NCBI RefSeq assembly: GCF_009017275.1 | Contig: NZ_WBZC01000027.1 | Span: 1 to 63,582 of the forward strand | DNA from: Alkaliphilus pronyensis | Lineage (GTDB): Bacteria; Bacillota; Clostridia; Peptostreptococcales; Natronincolaceae | Reading direction: 5' to 3' | DNA length: 63,582 nucleotides | Shown here: one piece after another, positions 36,723-46,660 of the stretch | Layout: each line of letters starts with the position of its first letter | Position numbering within the stretch: position 1 is the stretch's first letter | Position numbers and translations under genes: made by a program | The notes under the pieces: model-generated | The model's database searches: none | Told to the model about the DNA's origin: nothing | Seen by the model: the letters and a program-made list of their open reading frames with translations, nothing else

Positions 36723-37928
36723 ATGACTATAGAAAAAAACATAAAAACATATTATTTTTACTCTACATTTACAGACCTATTAATACTAGGCCCTGTAATA
36801 GTGCTATATTTAGTTGCAAAGGGTCTTTCCTTTACAGAAATTATGCTACTACAATCTATTGCAGCCTTTGCTGTAGTAGTCTTTGAGGTTCCCACTGGTG
36901 CCATAGCCGATAAATATAGTCGAAAGCTAAGTGTTATATTAGGCTTAGTTCTATGGGTTATTAGCTTAACCATGTACATATTAGGTGAACGCTTTATTGT
37001 GCTTGCCACTGCTGAGATTATCTTTAGCTTAGGCTTATGCTTTAAGTCTGGAGCAGATAATGCAATTATATATGACTCGTTAAAGCTTCTTAATAGAGAA
37101 GGACAGTACTCAAGAATTGAGGGCTTAGCAAGTTCTTTGGCATTGTATGCTCAAGCAATTGGTTCTATAATTGCAGGCTTTGTTTACGAGATTAATATTC
37201 ATTTGCCAATGATTATTTCAATAGGATTTATTATATTAACCATAATAATAGCTTTTTCCTTTAAAGAGCCTTCAATCCACAATGATGGTCAGAAGACAAA
37301 AACTAAATACTTTAATCAAATTTTAGAAAGTTGTAAATATGTTTTGAACCATGAAAAGCTAAAGGCTATAATGTTGTTTTCAATGGTATTCTTTGCCTTT
37401 TATAGAGCTGGTTTTTGGTATTTTCAGCCCTATATGGAAAATGTAAATATTCCAGTAAGATACTTTGGAATTATTTTTATGGTATTTAATATAGTAGCTG
37501 CCTATTCTTCTAAGAGAAGTCATCTTTTTATAGAAAAAACTAAGCCTAGAACACTATTATCCTTAGCTCTGTTAATAATAGTCTCCTTCATATTACTTGG
37601 TATAGTAAAGGTATGGATTGGTGTAGCTGCTATTCTACTACAACAGATGGCAAGAGGTTTTTACAGACCTACTATAACAAAATATCTTAACAAGCATATA
37701 CCCAATGACAAAAGAGCAACAATGCTTTCATTTCATAGCTTAGGCACTAATATTGCTGCAGCTGTTACATTACCATTAATGGGGCTAATAAGGGACTCTA
37801 CAGATATTTTTTCTACCCATTTAATAACAGCATTTGCTATGATAATCTTAATCATATTTGTTACAAAATACATGAACAATAGGTTGAATGTAAATAAACA
37901 AAGTGCCTATAGAATAGATAAAAGTTAA
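36723..37928 (+). CDS. MFS transporter, drug-efflux-like
   Basis: A 401-aa integral membrane protein with about 12 helices. The MFS signature between helices 2 and 3 reads GAIADKYSRK after the VFEVPTGA segment. The N-terminal YSTFTDLLILGPVIVLYL and the overall pattern resemble the family of small antibiotic/multidrug exporters in Firmicutes. GGAGGTG precedes the ATG. The attenuated leader suggests induction by a translation inhibitor; the substrate is unknown. Confidence 0.85.
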   Translation: MTIEKNIKTYYFYSTFTDLLILGPVIVLYLVAKGLSFTEIMLLQSIAAFAVVVFEVPTGAIADKYSRKLSVILGLVLWVISLTMYILGERFIVLATAEIIFSLGLCFKSGADNAIIYDSLKLLNREGQYSRIEGLASSLALYAQAIGSIIAGFVYEINIHLPMIISIGFIILTIIIAFSFKEPSIHNDGQKTKTKYFNQILESCKYVLNHEKLKAIMLFSMVFFAFYRAGFWYFQPYMENVNIPVRYFGIIFMVFNIVAAYSSKRSHLFIEKTKPRTLLSLALLIIVSFILLGIVKVWIGVAAILLQQMARGFYRPTITKYLNKHIPNDKRATMLSFHSLGTNIAAAVTLPLMGLIRDSTDIFSTHLITAFAMIILIIFVTKYMNNRLNVNKQSAYRIDKS

Positions 37929-37940
37929 GTAATAATTAAA

Positions 37941-37985
37941 AAGGACTTAATGCTTTAGTTTAATTATGATTAAGTCCTTATATTT
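37941..37985. terminator. Bidirectional terminator between MFS and ABC genes
   Basis: AAGGACTTAAT (37941-37951) pairs with ATTAAGTCCTT (37969-37979), with T/A-rich flanks. Confidence 0.85.
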
Positions 37986-37991
37986 TATTCC

Positions 37992-40580
37992 TTAAAGATT
38001 CTCTTCCCTTAAAGCATCTATAATATTTTCTTTTTTTAGCTTAGCACTTGAATGCATCATGGTTATGAATATTATAATAAATACACCTATAGTACATATT
38101 AGCATCTCACGCCATGGTAATACAAATGTGAACTCAAATATATATCCAAAGGAGTTATAAATCCACACACTTATTGCAACACCAACAGGCATACCATAAA
38201 GCAGTGCCTTGAGTCCATAAAAAATACTTTCATAGTTAATCATTTTATTAAAGCCTTTCGGGGTAAGTCCTACTGATTTCAGCATTGCAAATTCTCTTCG
38301 TCGTAAAGCTACATTGGTACTTATTGTGTTAAATATATTGGTTACACCAATTAAGGTAATAAGTGTTACAAAGCCATAAAGGAAGATTGCAATTACAGTG
38401 GTTATTCTCAACATTGCATCCTTCATTTCAGAAATATCTACTATTGAAAGTGAGTTTTCAGAAATGTTTGGGTCTAATTGCTTTAAAGCCTCTGTAATGC
38501 CATCACTATTATTTGTCTGTATAATCATGTTTGGTTTATCTGCCAGTTTAAGACCCTCTTCACTTATTAATTGTCTAAGTTCTTCAAATACCTCTTCCGA
38601 AACAACTATACTTGCCATCATAAAGTCTGTATAGGGTACTCCAAGAGGTAGATTATCTGCAACTGCCCCTATTTCCATTTTAATATCAGTTGATATCTGA
38701 CTACTTTCACCCAACGAATCCTTTAGATAAAGAGTATCTCCCGCCTCAATATTCATTGGTTCATATTCTATTCGCCCACCAATATTATTTTTATTTACCA
38801 AGACACCATGAAAGCTATTAGTATTCATAAAGGTTGAGGGCTCTAATTGGTTTTTGTCAATATACCTTTTAAACTCCTCTTTTCCAACCGCTACAATATA
38901 GATTCCATTATTATAGCTACCATCTTCATTCATTTTATACATATCATCTTTTTCAAGTCCTTTTTGCACATATGGACTTAATTGAGAATGTTGTAATTTA
39001 GTTGAAGTGTTTATTCTTCTTACTATTGAATATCTGTCAACCCCACTAATACCAGCAGTTTTATTGTATAACTCTAATTGCTTCTCTAAAGGTATGTTTT
39101 TCATTGATACTGCTAAATCAAAATCTATTGCTCCATAATACATGTTGCTTGTCATTAAACCATATCTCATAAAGGATGAAAAGGAAACAAATAAAACAAT
39201 ACTAATAAATAGTGAAAAAACAGTAGCTCTATATCTTCTATGATTTCTTTTTAGATTTTTTAGTGCAAGCTCTCCTTCAATTCCATATAAAAATCGTGTA
39301 AGCTTAGAGGTTTTAAGATTTTTACCCTTTATCTTTATGTCTGTGTTAAGGCGTATAGCTTCAACTGGAGAAATTTTAGAAGCCTTTTTAGCAGGGATAT
39401 AAACAGATAATAAAATTGTTATACTCATAAACAAAACTGTAGTTAAAATAGTATAGGGAGATATTATCAATCGTAATGCAACATCTTCATTAAACATAGA
39501 ATCTATGATTAAACTGTTTACAACCTTTATTGTTATACCAATTCCTACTATTCCTGATAAAATCCCTATAGGTATACCTATACCTCCTAATAATGCACCT
39601 TCATAGAATATCATTTTACTAATTTGATTACGGGTTGCTCCAACGCTTGAAAGCATACCAAATTGTTTTTTTCTTTCACTAACTGAAATAGCAAATGCAT
39701 TGTAAATCACTGTTACAGAACCAACCACAACTAAAAAAAACATAATTAAAGCTAATTTATTGAACATATTATTTGCATTTTCATTTTTTGATATCCTCAT
39801 CCATTTTAATAACTCATTGTTATATTTATAACTTACATCCCCTACATTTTCAGCCATTTTAGGTATTATATCGTAAATATTCTTAGGTTTCTTTAGCAAA
39901 ACAAAAACATCAATAGTATCCTCTTTATTCAGCAGAGCTTCATCAAGGTAGGTTATGGCAGTATATGCTGGACTAAGGCCATATTCCATACGTGGTTTAT
40001 GAATTATACCTGTAATTATATACTCTTCCAATGAAAATATATCTAGTTCCTCTGTCTCTATAAATGGTGTGTTTCTAGATATTAAGTTGCCTCCATTTAA
40101 TCTATTGCCTACTTCAAATTTTACTTTTTTACCAATATTATAGGCTGAACCACCACTTGTTAGAATATCTTCTGTTATTACAATTTCATTGTATTTTTTA
40201 GGCCAACGACCCTCTTTAAGTTTAACAGGCATGTTTTTAAAGGTGTTAGAATCGTATGCGCTTATATGAATATAGGGTTTGTTATTTATGTTTGATTTTT
40301 CAAAAATTGAAAATCCGATTTCTTTACTTAACATGTCTTTGGCGGTTGATGGATTATTTCTTATATATTTACTATCTTCATATTTTACACTGTTTAAAAC
40401 AGCATGGTAGTTTCCATCAGTTTTAATTGCCGATTGTATCATCAAGTCTTGAGAGCTAGCTGCAATAGTGGCTACTCCACATATCATTGCACCAGATAAA
40501 ATAATACCAATAATTGTAACTATAGTCCGTTTTTTATTTAGCTTCAAATTCTGCAGTGTTAGTTTTGTTAGAATATTCAT
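37992..40580 (-). CDS. ABC transporter permease, FtsX/BceB type
   Basis: An 862-aa permease. One N-terminal helix (about 15-40), a large extracytoplasmic domain, an FtsX core of three helices (about 270-400; FGMLSSVGATRNQIS), a further helix near 450, a second extracytoplasmic domain, and a C-terminal FtsX core (about 740-855; REFAMLKSVGLTPKGF). The duplicated FtsX layout fits export or sensing of antimicrobial peptides or lipids. The start overlaps the ATPase stop by 4 nt. Confidence 0.88.
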   Translation of the reverse strand: MNILTKLTLQNLKLNKKRTIVTIIGIILSGAMICGVATIAASSQDLMIQSAIKTDGNYHAVLNSVKYEDSKYIRNNPSTAKDMLSKEIGFSIFEKSNINNKPYIHISAYDSNTFKNMPVKLKEGRWPKKYNEIVITEDILTSGGSAYNIGKKVKFEVGNRLNGGNLISRNTPFIETEELDIFSLEEYIITGIIHKPRMEYGLSPAYTAITYLDEALLNKEDTIDVFVLLKKPKNIYDIIPKMAENVGDVSYKYNNELLKWMRISKNENANNMFNKLALIMFFLVVVGSVTVIYNAFAISVSERKKQFGMLSSVGATRNQISKMIFYEGALLGGIGIPIGILSGIVGIGITIKVVNSLIIDSMFNEDVALRLIISPYTILTTVLFMSITILLSVYIPAKKASKISPVEAIRLNTDIKIKGKNLKTSKLTRFLYGIEGELALKNLKRNHRRYRATVFSLFISIVLFVSFSSFMRYGLMTSNMYYGAIDFDLAVSMKNIPLEKQLELYNKTAGISGVDRYSIVRRINTSTKLQHSQLSPYVQKGLEKDDMYKMNEDGSYNNGIYIVAVGKEEFKRYIDKNQLEPSTFMNTNSFHGVLVNKNNIGGRIEYEPMNIEAGDTLYLKDSLGESSQISTDIKMEIGAVADNLPLGVPYTDFMMASIVVSEEVFEELRQLISEEGLKLADKPNMIIQTNNSDGITEALKQLDPNISENSLSIVDISEMKDAMLRITTVIAIFLYGFVTLITLIGVTNIFNTISTNVALRRREFAMLKSVGLTPKGFNKMINYESIFYGLKALLYGMPVGVAISVWIYNSFGYIFEFTFVLPWREMLICTIGVFIIIFITMMHSSAKLKKENIIDALREENL

Positions 40581-41260
40581 TGTCTAATCACCTCATCTTT
40601 AATGATGCATCCATCATCTAAGGTAATCATCCTATCGGCTTGTAGAGCTATCTGTGGGTCGTGGGTAATAACAACAAGAGTTTGGTTATACTGTTTATTT
40701 GATATTTTAAGAAGCTCTATTATTTCCTTTGAATTTTTGCTGTCTAAATTACCCGTTGGTTCATCTGCCAATACTAATGCAGGTTTATTAATTAATGCTC
40801 TTCCAATGGAGACTCTTTGCTGTTGGCCTCCTGAAAGCTCATTAGGAAGATGATTTACTCTATTTGCTATATTAAGAGTTGCTAATGTATTTTTCAGTTG
40901 CTCCTTATCAACTTCTCTTCCGTCTAGTAATAGGGGTAATGTAATATTCTCTTCAACATTTAATATTGGAATTAAATTATAAAATTGATATATTAGTCCT
41001 ATTTGTCTTCGCCTAAAAATTGCAAGATTAGACTCATTAAGAGAATATATATCAGTGTCATCTATAAATACCTTTCCATTTGTTGGTCTATCTACCCCTC
41101 CAAGAATATGCAATAAAGTAGACTTACCAGAGCCTGATGCTCCTACAATTGCAACAAACTCTCCCTTTTTCACATTGAAGGATACATTATTAAGTGCTTT
41201 TACTTGAATATTTCCTTTACCATAGGTTTTAGACAGATTTTCTACTTTTAATATTTCCAT
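40577..41260 (-). CDS. ABC transporter ATP-binding protein
   Basis: ATPase of the LolD/BceA/MacB class, 227 aa. Walker A is GASGSGKST near residue 40, signature LSGGQQQRVSIGRAL, Walker B LVLADEPTGNLD, and the His switch VITHDP. It pairs with the overlapping permease gene. The adjacent kinase and regulator on the same strand suggest a detoxification module of the Bce type. Confidence 0.93.
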   Translation of the reverse strand: MEILKVENLSKTYGKGNIQVKALNNVSFNVKKGEFVAIVGASGSGKSTLLHILGGVDRPTNGKVFIDDTDIYSLNESNLAIFRRRQIGLIYQFYNLIPILNVEENITLPLLLDGREVDKEQLKNTLATLNIANRVNHLPNELSGGQQQRVSIGRALINKPALVLADEPTGNLDSKNSKEIIELLKISNKQYNQTLVVITHDPQIALQADRMITLDDGCIIKDEVIRQ

Positions 41261-41361
41261 TTATCTCTACTCCTTTTCATTTTATGATTTTATTATATCT
41301 GCCTAAAATGACTATCCCGTGACTTTTAAAATGACATTTTAGTCATACTGGTTATATATCG

Positions 41362-42597
41362 TTACTTAAAGGCTTTAAAAAACTTAATAATGAATTGTGT
41401 TCCCTTTCCAATCTGACTTTCTACTGTTATATCTCCACCTTGTCCATCTATTATAGCTTTAGCCATTGCCAGTCCTATACCTACACTTTCTTCCCTTGCA
41501 TTTTTCCCCCTATAGAATCTATTAAATATGTATGGTATGTCATCTTTAGCAATACCTTTGCCATTGTCAGAAATAATGATTGATGTGTATATTGGATTTT
41601 CCTCGAAGAAAATTTTTATAATCCCATTTTCATCAGTATGTTCTATACAGTTTTTAAGTATGTTTATTACAGCCTCACATGACCAATTAAAATCACCAAT
41701 AAATCTGCACCTGTCTATACCTTCTATTTCTACCGTTTGCATTTTTATATCAAGTGGAATACTAACTACTTCTAGTGATTTATCTATTAAGGCTTTAACA
41801 TTAACTTCTTCTCTTTTCATAGTAACAGTACCTGCATCAATCTTGGAAATCTTCAATAATGAGGTAATAAGCCATTCCATTCTTTTTAACTGATTTCTTA
41901 TTTTATTATGAAACTTGATTTTAACATCATCATCTGGATTATTTGATAATAAATCATTTAGTACATACATTGATGTCATTGGAGTTTTTAGTTGATGTGA
42001 AATATCTGCTAAAGAATTAGCTAGAGAGATTTTATCCAGTTTAAGTTTTTCCGTCTGCTCCTTTAGCATAGTTGTAATTTTATAAATTTCATTTTTTAAT
42101 ATACTAATATCTCCTTCATAGTTATCTCTAATATCAAGGTTATAATTTCCCCCTTGAATACTTTTTACATAATCTGTCACTTCATTTACTCTAATAAAGA
42201 GTTTTTTAACAAAAACAAAAAAAATAATTGTTAATGTTGTGTATATTATCAGGGTTAATAGGATAATCAAAAACAAATTATTGTTACTATTACCTTTTAA
42301 AATTGTAATCTCCTGAAATATTTCATCCTCCTCTAATCCATAACTAGCTAATATAGCTTCTCCCTTTGCAACATTACTATAATTAAGATTTACCATTTCA
42401 TTAATTATGTCAGTCTCTGATTCAGGATACTTCTCAACTATTGCACCTAGTATAGCTGCGTTATTTTTTCTAACGGTACTATTAAAGTACTCAATACTAG
42501 AGTAATAGACTATAATTGATAAACCAATAGAAATGATTAGTGCAATAAAAAGTATTGCAGATAACACTTTCACTTCAGAATTTTTATAAATACTCAT
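41362..42597 (-). CDS. Sensor histidine kinase
   Basis: A 411-aa membrane kinase. Two transmembrane helices (about 12-34 and 107-130) flank a ~70-residue extracellular loop, followed by HAMP, a HisKA domain (ADISHQLKTPMTSM) and an ATPase domain (NILKNCIEH, DNGKGIAKDDIPYIFNRFYRG, GIGLAMAKAII). The phospho-acceptor is the His of SHQLKTP. It lies 2 nt after the regulator and 101 nt upstream of the ABC genes. Confidence 0.92.
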   Translation of the reverse strand: MSIYKNSEVKVLSAILFIALIISIGLSIIVYYSSIEYFNSTVRKNNAAILGAIVEKYPESETDIINEMVNLNYSNVAKGEAILASYGLEEDEIFQEITILKGNSNNNLFLIILLTLIIYTTLTIIFFVFVKKLFIRVNEVTDYVKSIQGGNYNLDIRDNYEGDISILKNEIYKITTMLKEQTEKLKLDKISLANSLADISHQLKTPMTSMYVLNDLLSNNPDDDVKIKFHNKIRNQLKRMEWLITSLLKISKIDAGTVTMKREEVNVKALIDKSLEVVSIPLDIKMQTVEIEGIDRCRFIGDFNWSCEAVINILKNCIEHTDENGIIKIFFEENPIYTSIIISDNGKGIAKDDIPYIFNRFYRGKNAREESVGIGLAMAKAIIDGQGGDITVESQIGKGTQFIIKFFKAFK

Positions 42598-42599
42598 GA

Positions 42600-43280
42600 T
42601 TATTCACCCACCTTATACCCAAGACCCCTTATGGTTTTTATAATTTGTGGGTTTTGGGGGTCATCTTCAATCTTTTCTCTTAACCTTTTAATGTATACTG
42701 TTAAGGTATTGTCATTAACAAAGTCACCTGCAACATCCCAAATTCCTTCAAGAATTTGGTTTCTGGACAGAATCTTACCCTCATAGCTAGTAAGTGTCAA
42801 TAATAGTTTATATTCTAAGGCAGTTAAAGGTATCTCCCTTTCCCCCTTAACTACCTTGGCATTTGCTGTATTTATAGTAATATCTCCAATAAAAATAAGA
42901 TCACTGCTATTTGATTTTTTACTATATCTCCTTAAAATACTCTTTATCCTAGATATTAATTCTCTTACTCTAAAGGGTTTGGTAATATAGTCATCTGCCC
43001 CCATATCTAAACCCATAACAACATTTACCTCTTCATCACATGCTGTGAGAAAAACCACTGGCACATCACTTTTTTTTCTTATAAATTGGCATAATTCAAA
43101 TCCATTACCATCAGGTAACGATACATCCAATATGATTAAATCATATTCATTTGAATTTATAGTCTTGAATGAGTCGCCAGCATTATGGCAAATAGTCGTT
43201 TTAAAGCCTTCCTGCTTGAGAGAATATTCTATACCCATTGCAATGGTTTTATCATCTTCTACAACTAATATTTTTTCCAT
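42600..43280 (-). CDS. OmpR/PhoB-family response regulator
   Basis: A 226-aa regulator. Receiver: acidic pair EDD near 8-10, phospho-Asp in LIILDVSLPDGNG, Lys in DYITKPF. The C-terminal winged helix (about 130-225) has LTALEYKLLLTL and NTLTVYIKRLREKIEDDP. First gene of the regulator-kinase-ATPase-permease cluster, which it probably controls. Confidence 0.93.
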   Translation of the reverse strand: MEKILVVEDDKTIAMGIEYSLKQEGFKTTICHNAGDSFKTINSNEYDLIILDVSLPDGNGFELCQFIRKKSDVPVVFLTACDEEVNVVMGLDMGADDYITKPFRVRELISRIKSILRRYSKKSNSSDLIFIGDITINTANAKVVKGEREIPLTALEYKLLLTLTSYEGKILSRNQILEGIWDVAGDFVNDNTLTVYIKRLREKIEDDPQNPQIIKTIRGLGYKVGE

Positions 43281-43325
43281 AACTCACCTCAAAGAAATTT
43301 TAGACTACTAAACCTTTAATTATAA

Positions 43326-44429
43326 TTAAAGCAATACTAAACTTCCAATTATCACGACAAGCAAAGCAAAAGTTATTATTATTGCCATTGGCCTACCATA
43401 ATTAATAGTCCACCCAATACCAAACCTCTTCTCAATAAACAAGCTAGGATCATGTGGATTATAATAGATTACACCTAGCTTCCAAAATCTATCGTCGTCT
43501 CTATCAATAGTGTTATTATTTGCTTCTTCTGTTTCTTTAACCTTTATTCTGCTTCCACTCTGACCGGTTTTAAAAGCAACAAAAATGGCACCAAAGATTG
43601 CTATAATAACTGTAATTCCTTGTATTAAAATGTAAGCTGTCATTGAGGGTTTAATAACTGTTAAAGCATTTAACTGAAGGTATGCAAATTGTACATTTAG
43701 AACTATTAAAACAACTATCATGTAAATTATCCAATATCTTTTAGCTAATTTATTTTGAATAGCTGAGGTTTTAGGTGTAGCTGGATTTATACTAGGCTTT
43801 GCCCTTTGTATCATTTTAGAAATAAAAAAGAACATTGCTGTCATAAAGGCTTGTGTTAATGGTAAAAGAAAAACCGTTGTAAAGCTTGTTTCTTTAATGG
43901 TGGTAGGATTTCCATATAAATCGAAATGAGTAGGTATTTTATCTGGTAAATGAGGATATTGTATCATGGTAAATAACAAAGTAAGTATTAATACACTTAT
44001 TGGTATCCAAAACCAATGTAATGACAACAAGTGTCTATTTATTGCATGGGAGGTATCAACAATAACCACCTGTTTTTTATTGGCAGTCCAGCCCTTCTCT
44101 CTTTTTAACTCTTTAGCCTTCTTATGGATATATACATAATTAAGCATCATAGAAATAATTAATGGCAATATTCCCCACATGGAATAATCTGTATTGTTAT
44201 TGATGAGGGCCAATATATTGGCAGCAAATGCTATTATGATAGTTGTTAATAGGTAGTTTCTCTTATATTCTTTTGTCAGCTGTTTAGCTTCTTGACTATT
44301 GCTTGCCTCCTCTGGAATAGCCACACCAAAAAGTAGGGTTTTTCTAATAAAATTAGGCATAAAATAACCTATTAATAGAAACGGTATGTAGACTGTAAAT
44401 ATATTTAATAGAAACACAAATAAAAACAT
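43326..44429 (-). CDS. DUF1648/DUF5808-type membrane protein
   Basis: A 367-aa membrane protein with about nine hydrophobic helices. DUF1648 signature: YPHLPDKIPTHFDLYGNP. The C-terminal DUF5808-like motif reads FWKLGVIYYNPHDPSLFIEKR FGIG. Such proteins are commonly paired with a YtrA-type GntR regulator, exactly as here (gap 2 nt). Function unknown; cell-envelope stress is suggested by the pairing. Confidence 0.82.
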   Translation of the reverse strand: MFLFVFLLNIFTVYIPFLLIGYFMPNFIRKTLLFGVAIPEEASNSQEAKQLTKEYKRNYLLTTIIIAFAANILALINNNTDYSMWGILPLIISMMLNYVYIHKKAKELKREKGWTANKKQVVIVDTSHAINRHLLSLHWFWIPISVLILTLLFTMIQYPHLPDKIPTHFDLYGNPTTIKETSFTTVFLLPLTQAFMTAMFFFISKMIQRAKPSINPATPKTSAIQNKLAKRYWIIYMIVVLIVLNVQFAYLQLNALTVIKPSMTAYILIQGITVIIAIFGAIFVAFKTGQSGSRIKVKETEEANNNTIDRDDDRFWKLGVIYYNPHDPSLFIEKRFGIGWTINYGRPMAIIITFALLVVIIGSLVLL

Positions 44430-44431
44430 GT

Positions 44432-44824
44432 TTATTTTCCCCCCTGTGTTTTGTAGTTATCATAGTTTTTTTCTATAATATTAATAAATTCTTCTTTAGT
44501 GAGTCCCCTCATAAAAGCCTCTGCTGTGGTGGTTTTCATTAAATCATCAAGAAGCTCCATATACTCTGGTGTTTTAGTAAGGTTTAAATCAGGATTAATC
44601 ATTACTCCACTTTTTCTATGAATGATAACCCAGCCTTCTTGTTTCAATTGATTGTAGACTTTGATTACTGTATGAAAGTTTATGCCAATATCTGATGCCA
44701 ATTGTCTAACAGAAGGTAAATCTTCACCCTGCTGCAATGCACCTGTTGCTATTCCCCTAATTATTTGATTCTTAATTTGCTGATATATTGGTATTTCTGA
44801 CTCGAATTGTATTTGTAGAAGCAT
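44432..44824 (-). CDS. GntR-family regulator, YtrA type
   Basis: A 130-aa short GntR regulator lacking a large effector domain. The winged helix covers IPIYQQIKNQIIRGIATGAL through PSVRQLASDIGINFHTVIKVYNQLKQEGWV. The short helical C-terminus (90-130) is typical of the YtrA subfamily, which controls membrane transporter genes, often in response to wall-active compounds. A perfect inverted repeat lies just upstream. Confidence 0.88.
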   Translation of the reverse strand: MLLQIQFESEIPIYQQIKNQIIRGIATGALQQGEDLPSVRQLASDIGINFHTVIKVYNQLKQEGWVIIHRKSGVMINPDLNLTKTPEYMELLDDLMKTTTAEAFMRGLTKEEFINIIEKNYDNYKTQGGK

Positions 44825-44844
44825 TTTATCCTCTCCTAATTATA

Positions 44845-44869
44845 ACTGTTAGACATATTATATAACAGT
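44845..44869. promoter_or_regulatory. Candidate operator of the YtrA-type regulator
   Basis: ACTGTTA (44845-44851) and TAACAGT (44863-44869) form a perfect inverted repeat with an 11-bp spacer, 21 bp upstream of the regulator start. Autoregulation is inferred. Confidence 0.65.
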
Positions 44870-44957
44870 CATATAAAATAAACAACATCATATATAGCTA
44901 GAGCATAAAATAAGATAGCTACCAACTAAGTGTTTTTAATGGTAGCCAACCTGTTTA

Positions 44958-45040
44958 TTTATTTCAGAAGCATTACTAATACTTTAGCTTCTTTTGTTGC
45001 TTTTGCTAGTACAATTTTTACTGCACTAGCTTTAAATTAT
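44958..45040 (-). repeat. Dispersed intergenic repeat, degenerate copy
   Basis: On the minus strand AGAAGC, AGTATTAGTA and CTGAAATAAA align with the right half of the repeat at 32501; the left half is eroded. Confidence 0.5.
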
Positions 45041-45145
45041 CTTCCTGCCTAGTATTATAATTTGTCATTTTCAATCCCCTCATGACTTAAATATACAGTC
45101 ACTATTCTGTGTCCGTCAAACTTGATATGAGGAAACCTAATGACT

Positions 45146-46342
45146 TCAGATTATGTAAGGACGATCAAAACGTTTTTCATATGCATTGTTTTCTCTAAGT
45201 TGTTTATCCCAATAAAAGTTTATTAATCCAATCCTATTAATTATCTTAAAAATAATATTCGCAACCTTTCCAAATCTAACTGGTCTGCCTAATTTGTCAA
45301 TATCAGCTGGGTTGAAACACCCTTCATGCATTATGCTCTCAATGGCCCTTACAATTGGTACTATCATTTTTTCTTGCGCCTTAGCTGATTTCATCTGCAA
45401 CCCTTCTACCCCTCCCTTAATGGCTGTCCCAATATAAGTTCTTCCCAATCTAAGAGCCAACTGCTGAAAATATGCCTCAAGAAAGTGGGATTGGCTACTT
45501 TCAGGAAAACCAGATTGTATAAAGAAACTTAAACTTCCTTTAGAAACTTGAAGCTTCTCTATAAACTCCATGACATGGGAAGGCATTGCATGGACATATA
45601 GAGGCACGAAAAACATGACATGATCTTCACTTTTAAAAGCTTCTATCCACTGTTTCCATTTATTTTCTTCATTCAAATCACGAATTTCAACCCTATCAGC
45701 TAGACTTTCGCTAACTTTTTTTAAAATAAGTGAGGAGTTGCTTCCACTTCTTCTAGGGGAACCATTGTAAATCACTAGTTTTTTGATAGATTCAATTGAC
45801 CCAAAGGACAAGACCTGATTTTTAGCCTTCCTTGATTTCAGTGGAAGCAGGTGAACATTACCGTCTTTTAATATGCGATATGCTCTAGATTTAAAATGGT
45901 AGGCTGTACGATATAAATAATCCTCAATAACCTGTTCTTCTATCTTTGTTAAACCCTCAATATCATAGTAAAATACCATATCTGGATAGTCCTTATACCT
46001 AGCAGCATGATGACATTCTCCATCAATAATTTCTATATAGGGATGATAGTGGGGAATTGTCCTGTCAAAAAAAGCTTTGGCATTGTGATTGATAAATCCT
46101 TGGGCTGTATTCATTAGTAAAATTACAGTATCACTATTTAAGTAGTCTTGATAGAACTTAACCATTTGATCCTTCATTACACATCTGCCAGGGGTCTTTA
46201 GCCAACAACTCCAACATCCAATACATGAAGATATGGATTTATTTCCTAATCTAACAACCTTCAAAGGTTCATCATAAAGATTTGAAATCTCCTCCAGTAT
46301 TTCTCCATCTTGTTTCTCTCTCAAATCAAACACTGTTTTCAT
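45146..46342 (-). CDS. Tandem flavodoxin-fold NAD(P)H-dependent oxidoreductase-like protein
   Basis: A 398-aa protein made of two flavodoxin/FMN-reductase-like halves. The first (1-185) has the CIGCWSCWLKTPGRCVMKD cysteine loop seen in iron-sulfur flavoproteins. The second (185-398) starts with KLVIYNGSPRRSGSNSSLILKK, the FMN phosphate loop. An in-frame start 20 codons upstream (46402) has no ribosome site; the ATG at 46342 follows GGAAGGAG. Substrate unknown. The fusion of two domains is unusual but I have seen similar proteins annotated in clostridia. Confidence 0.75.
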   Translation of the reverse strand: MKTVFDLREKQDGEILEEISNLYDEPLKVVRLGNKSISSCIGCWSCWLKTPGRCVMKDQMVKFYQDYLNSDTVILLMNTAQGFINHNAKAFFDRTIPHYHPYIEIIDGECHHAARYKDYPDMVFYYDIEGLTKIEEQVIEDYLYRTAYHFKSRAYRILKDGNVHLLPLKSRKAKNQVLSFGSIESIKKLVIYNGSPRRSGSNSSLILKKVSESLADRVEIRDLNEENKWKQWIEAFKSEDHVMFFVPLYVHAMPSHVMEFIEKLQVSKGSLSFFIQSGFPESSQSHFLEAYFQQLALRLGRTYIGTAIKGGVEGLQMKSAKAQEKMIVPIVRAIESIMHEGCFNPADIDKLGRPVRFGKVANIIFKIINRIGLINFYWDKQLRENNAYEKRFDRPYII

Positions 46343-46660
46343 TCTAATCTCCTTCCTTCTTCCTTTATAATTGAAAACTATCCAATATATTATTCTATTC
46401 ATGCTTTAATACTTCAAAACCTTACATAAACAACAAATTTCAGTTATCATTATAGTTAAGTTCGATAATCCTATTATTATAATCTATTTGTTAAAGATGA
46501 ATTTTGGGGCTAAATCAACCCTTTAATTCCCTAAAACTACTATAAATACTATATACTTTTATAAACATAACAAGTTCACTAAGACCTAATATCTTCTAGT
46601 CAGATACAAGAAACGACTCAGCCATTTATGAGTTATGTTATGCTATTGACTTTTATGTCC
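46343..46660. other. Intergenic stretch, no feature seen
   Basis: About 318 bp of AT-rich DNA. I see no ORF with a ribosome site, no strong hairpin and no repeat copy. It presumably holds the promoter of the flavodoxin-fold gene. Confidence 0.5.

Noticed and set aside
41528-41893. A 121-codon plus-strand ORF opposite the sensor kinase
   Set aside because: Antisense shadow of the conserved kinase domains, without a ribosome site.
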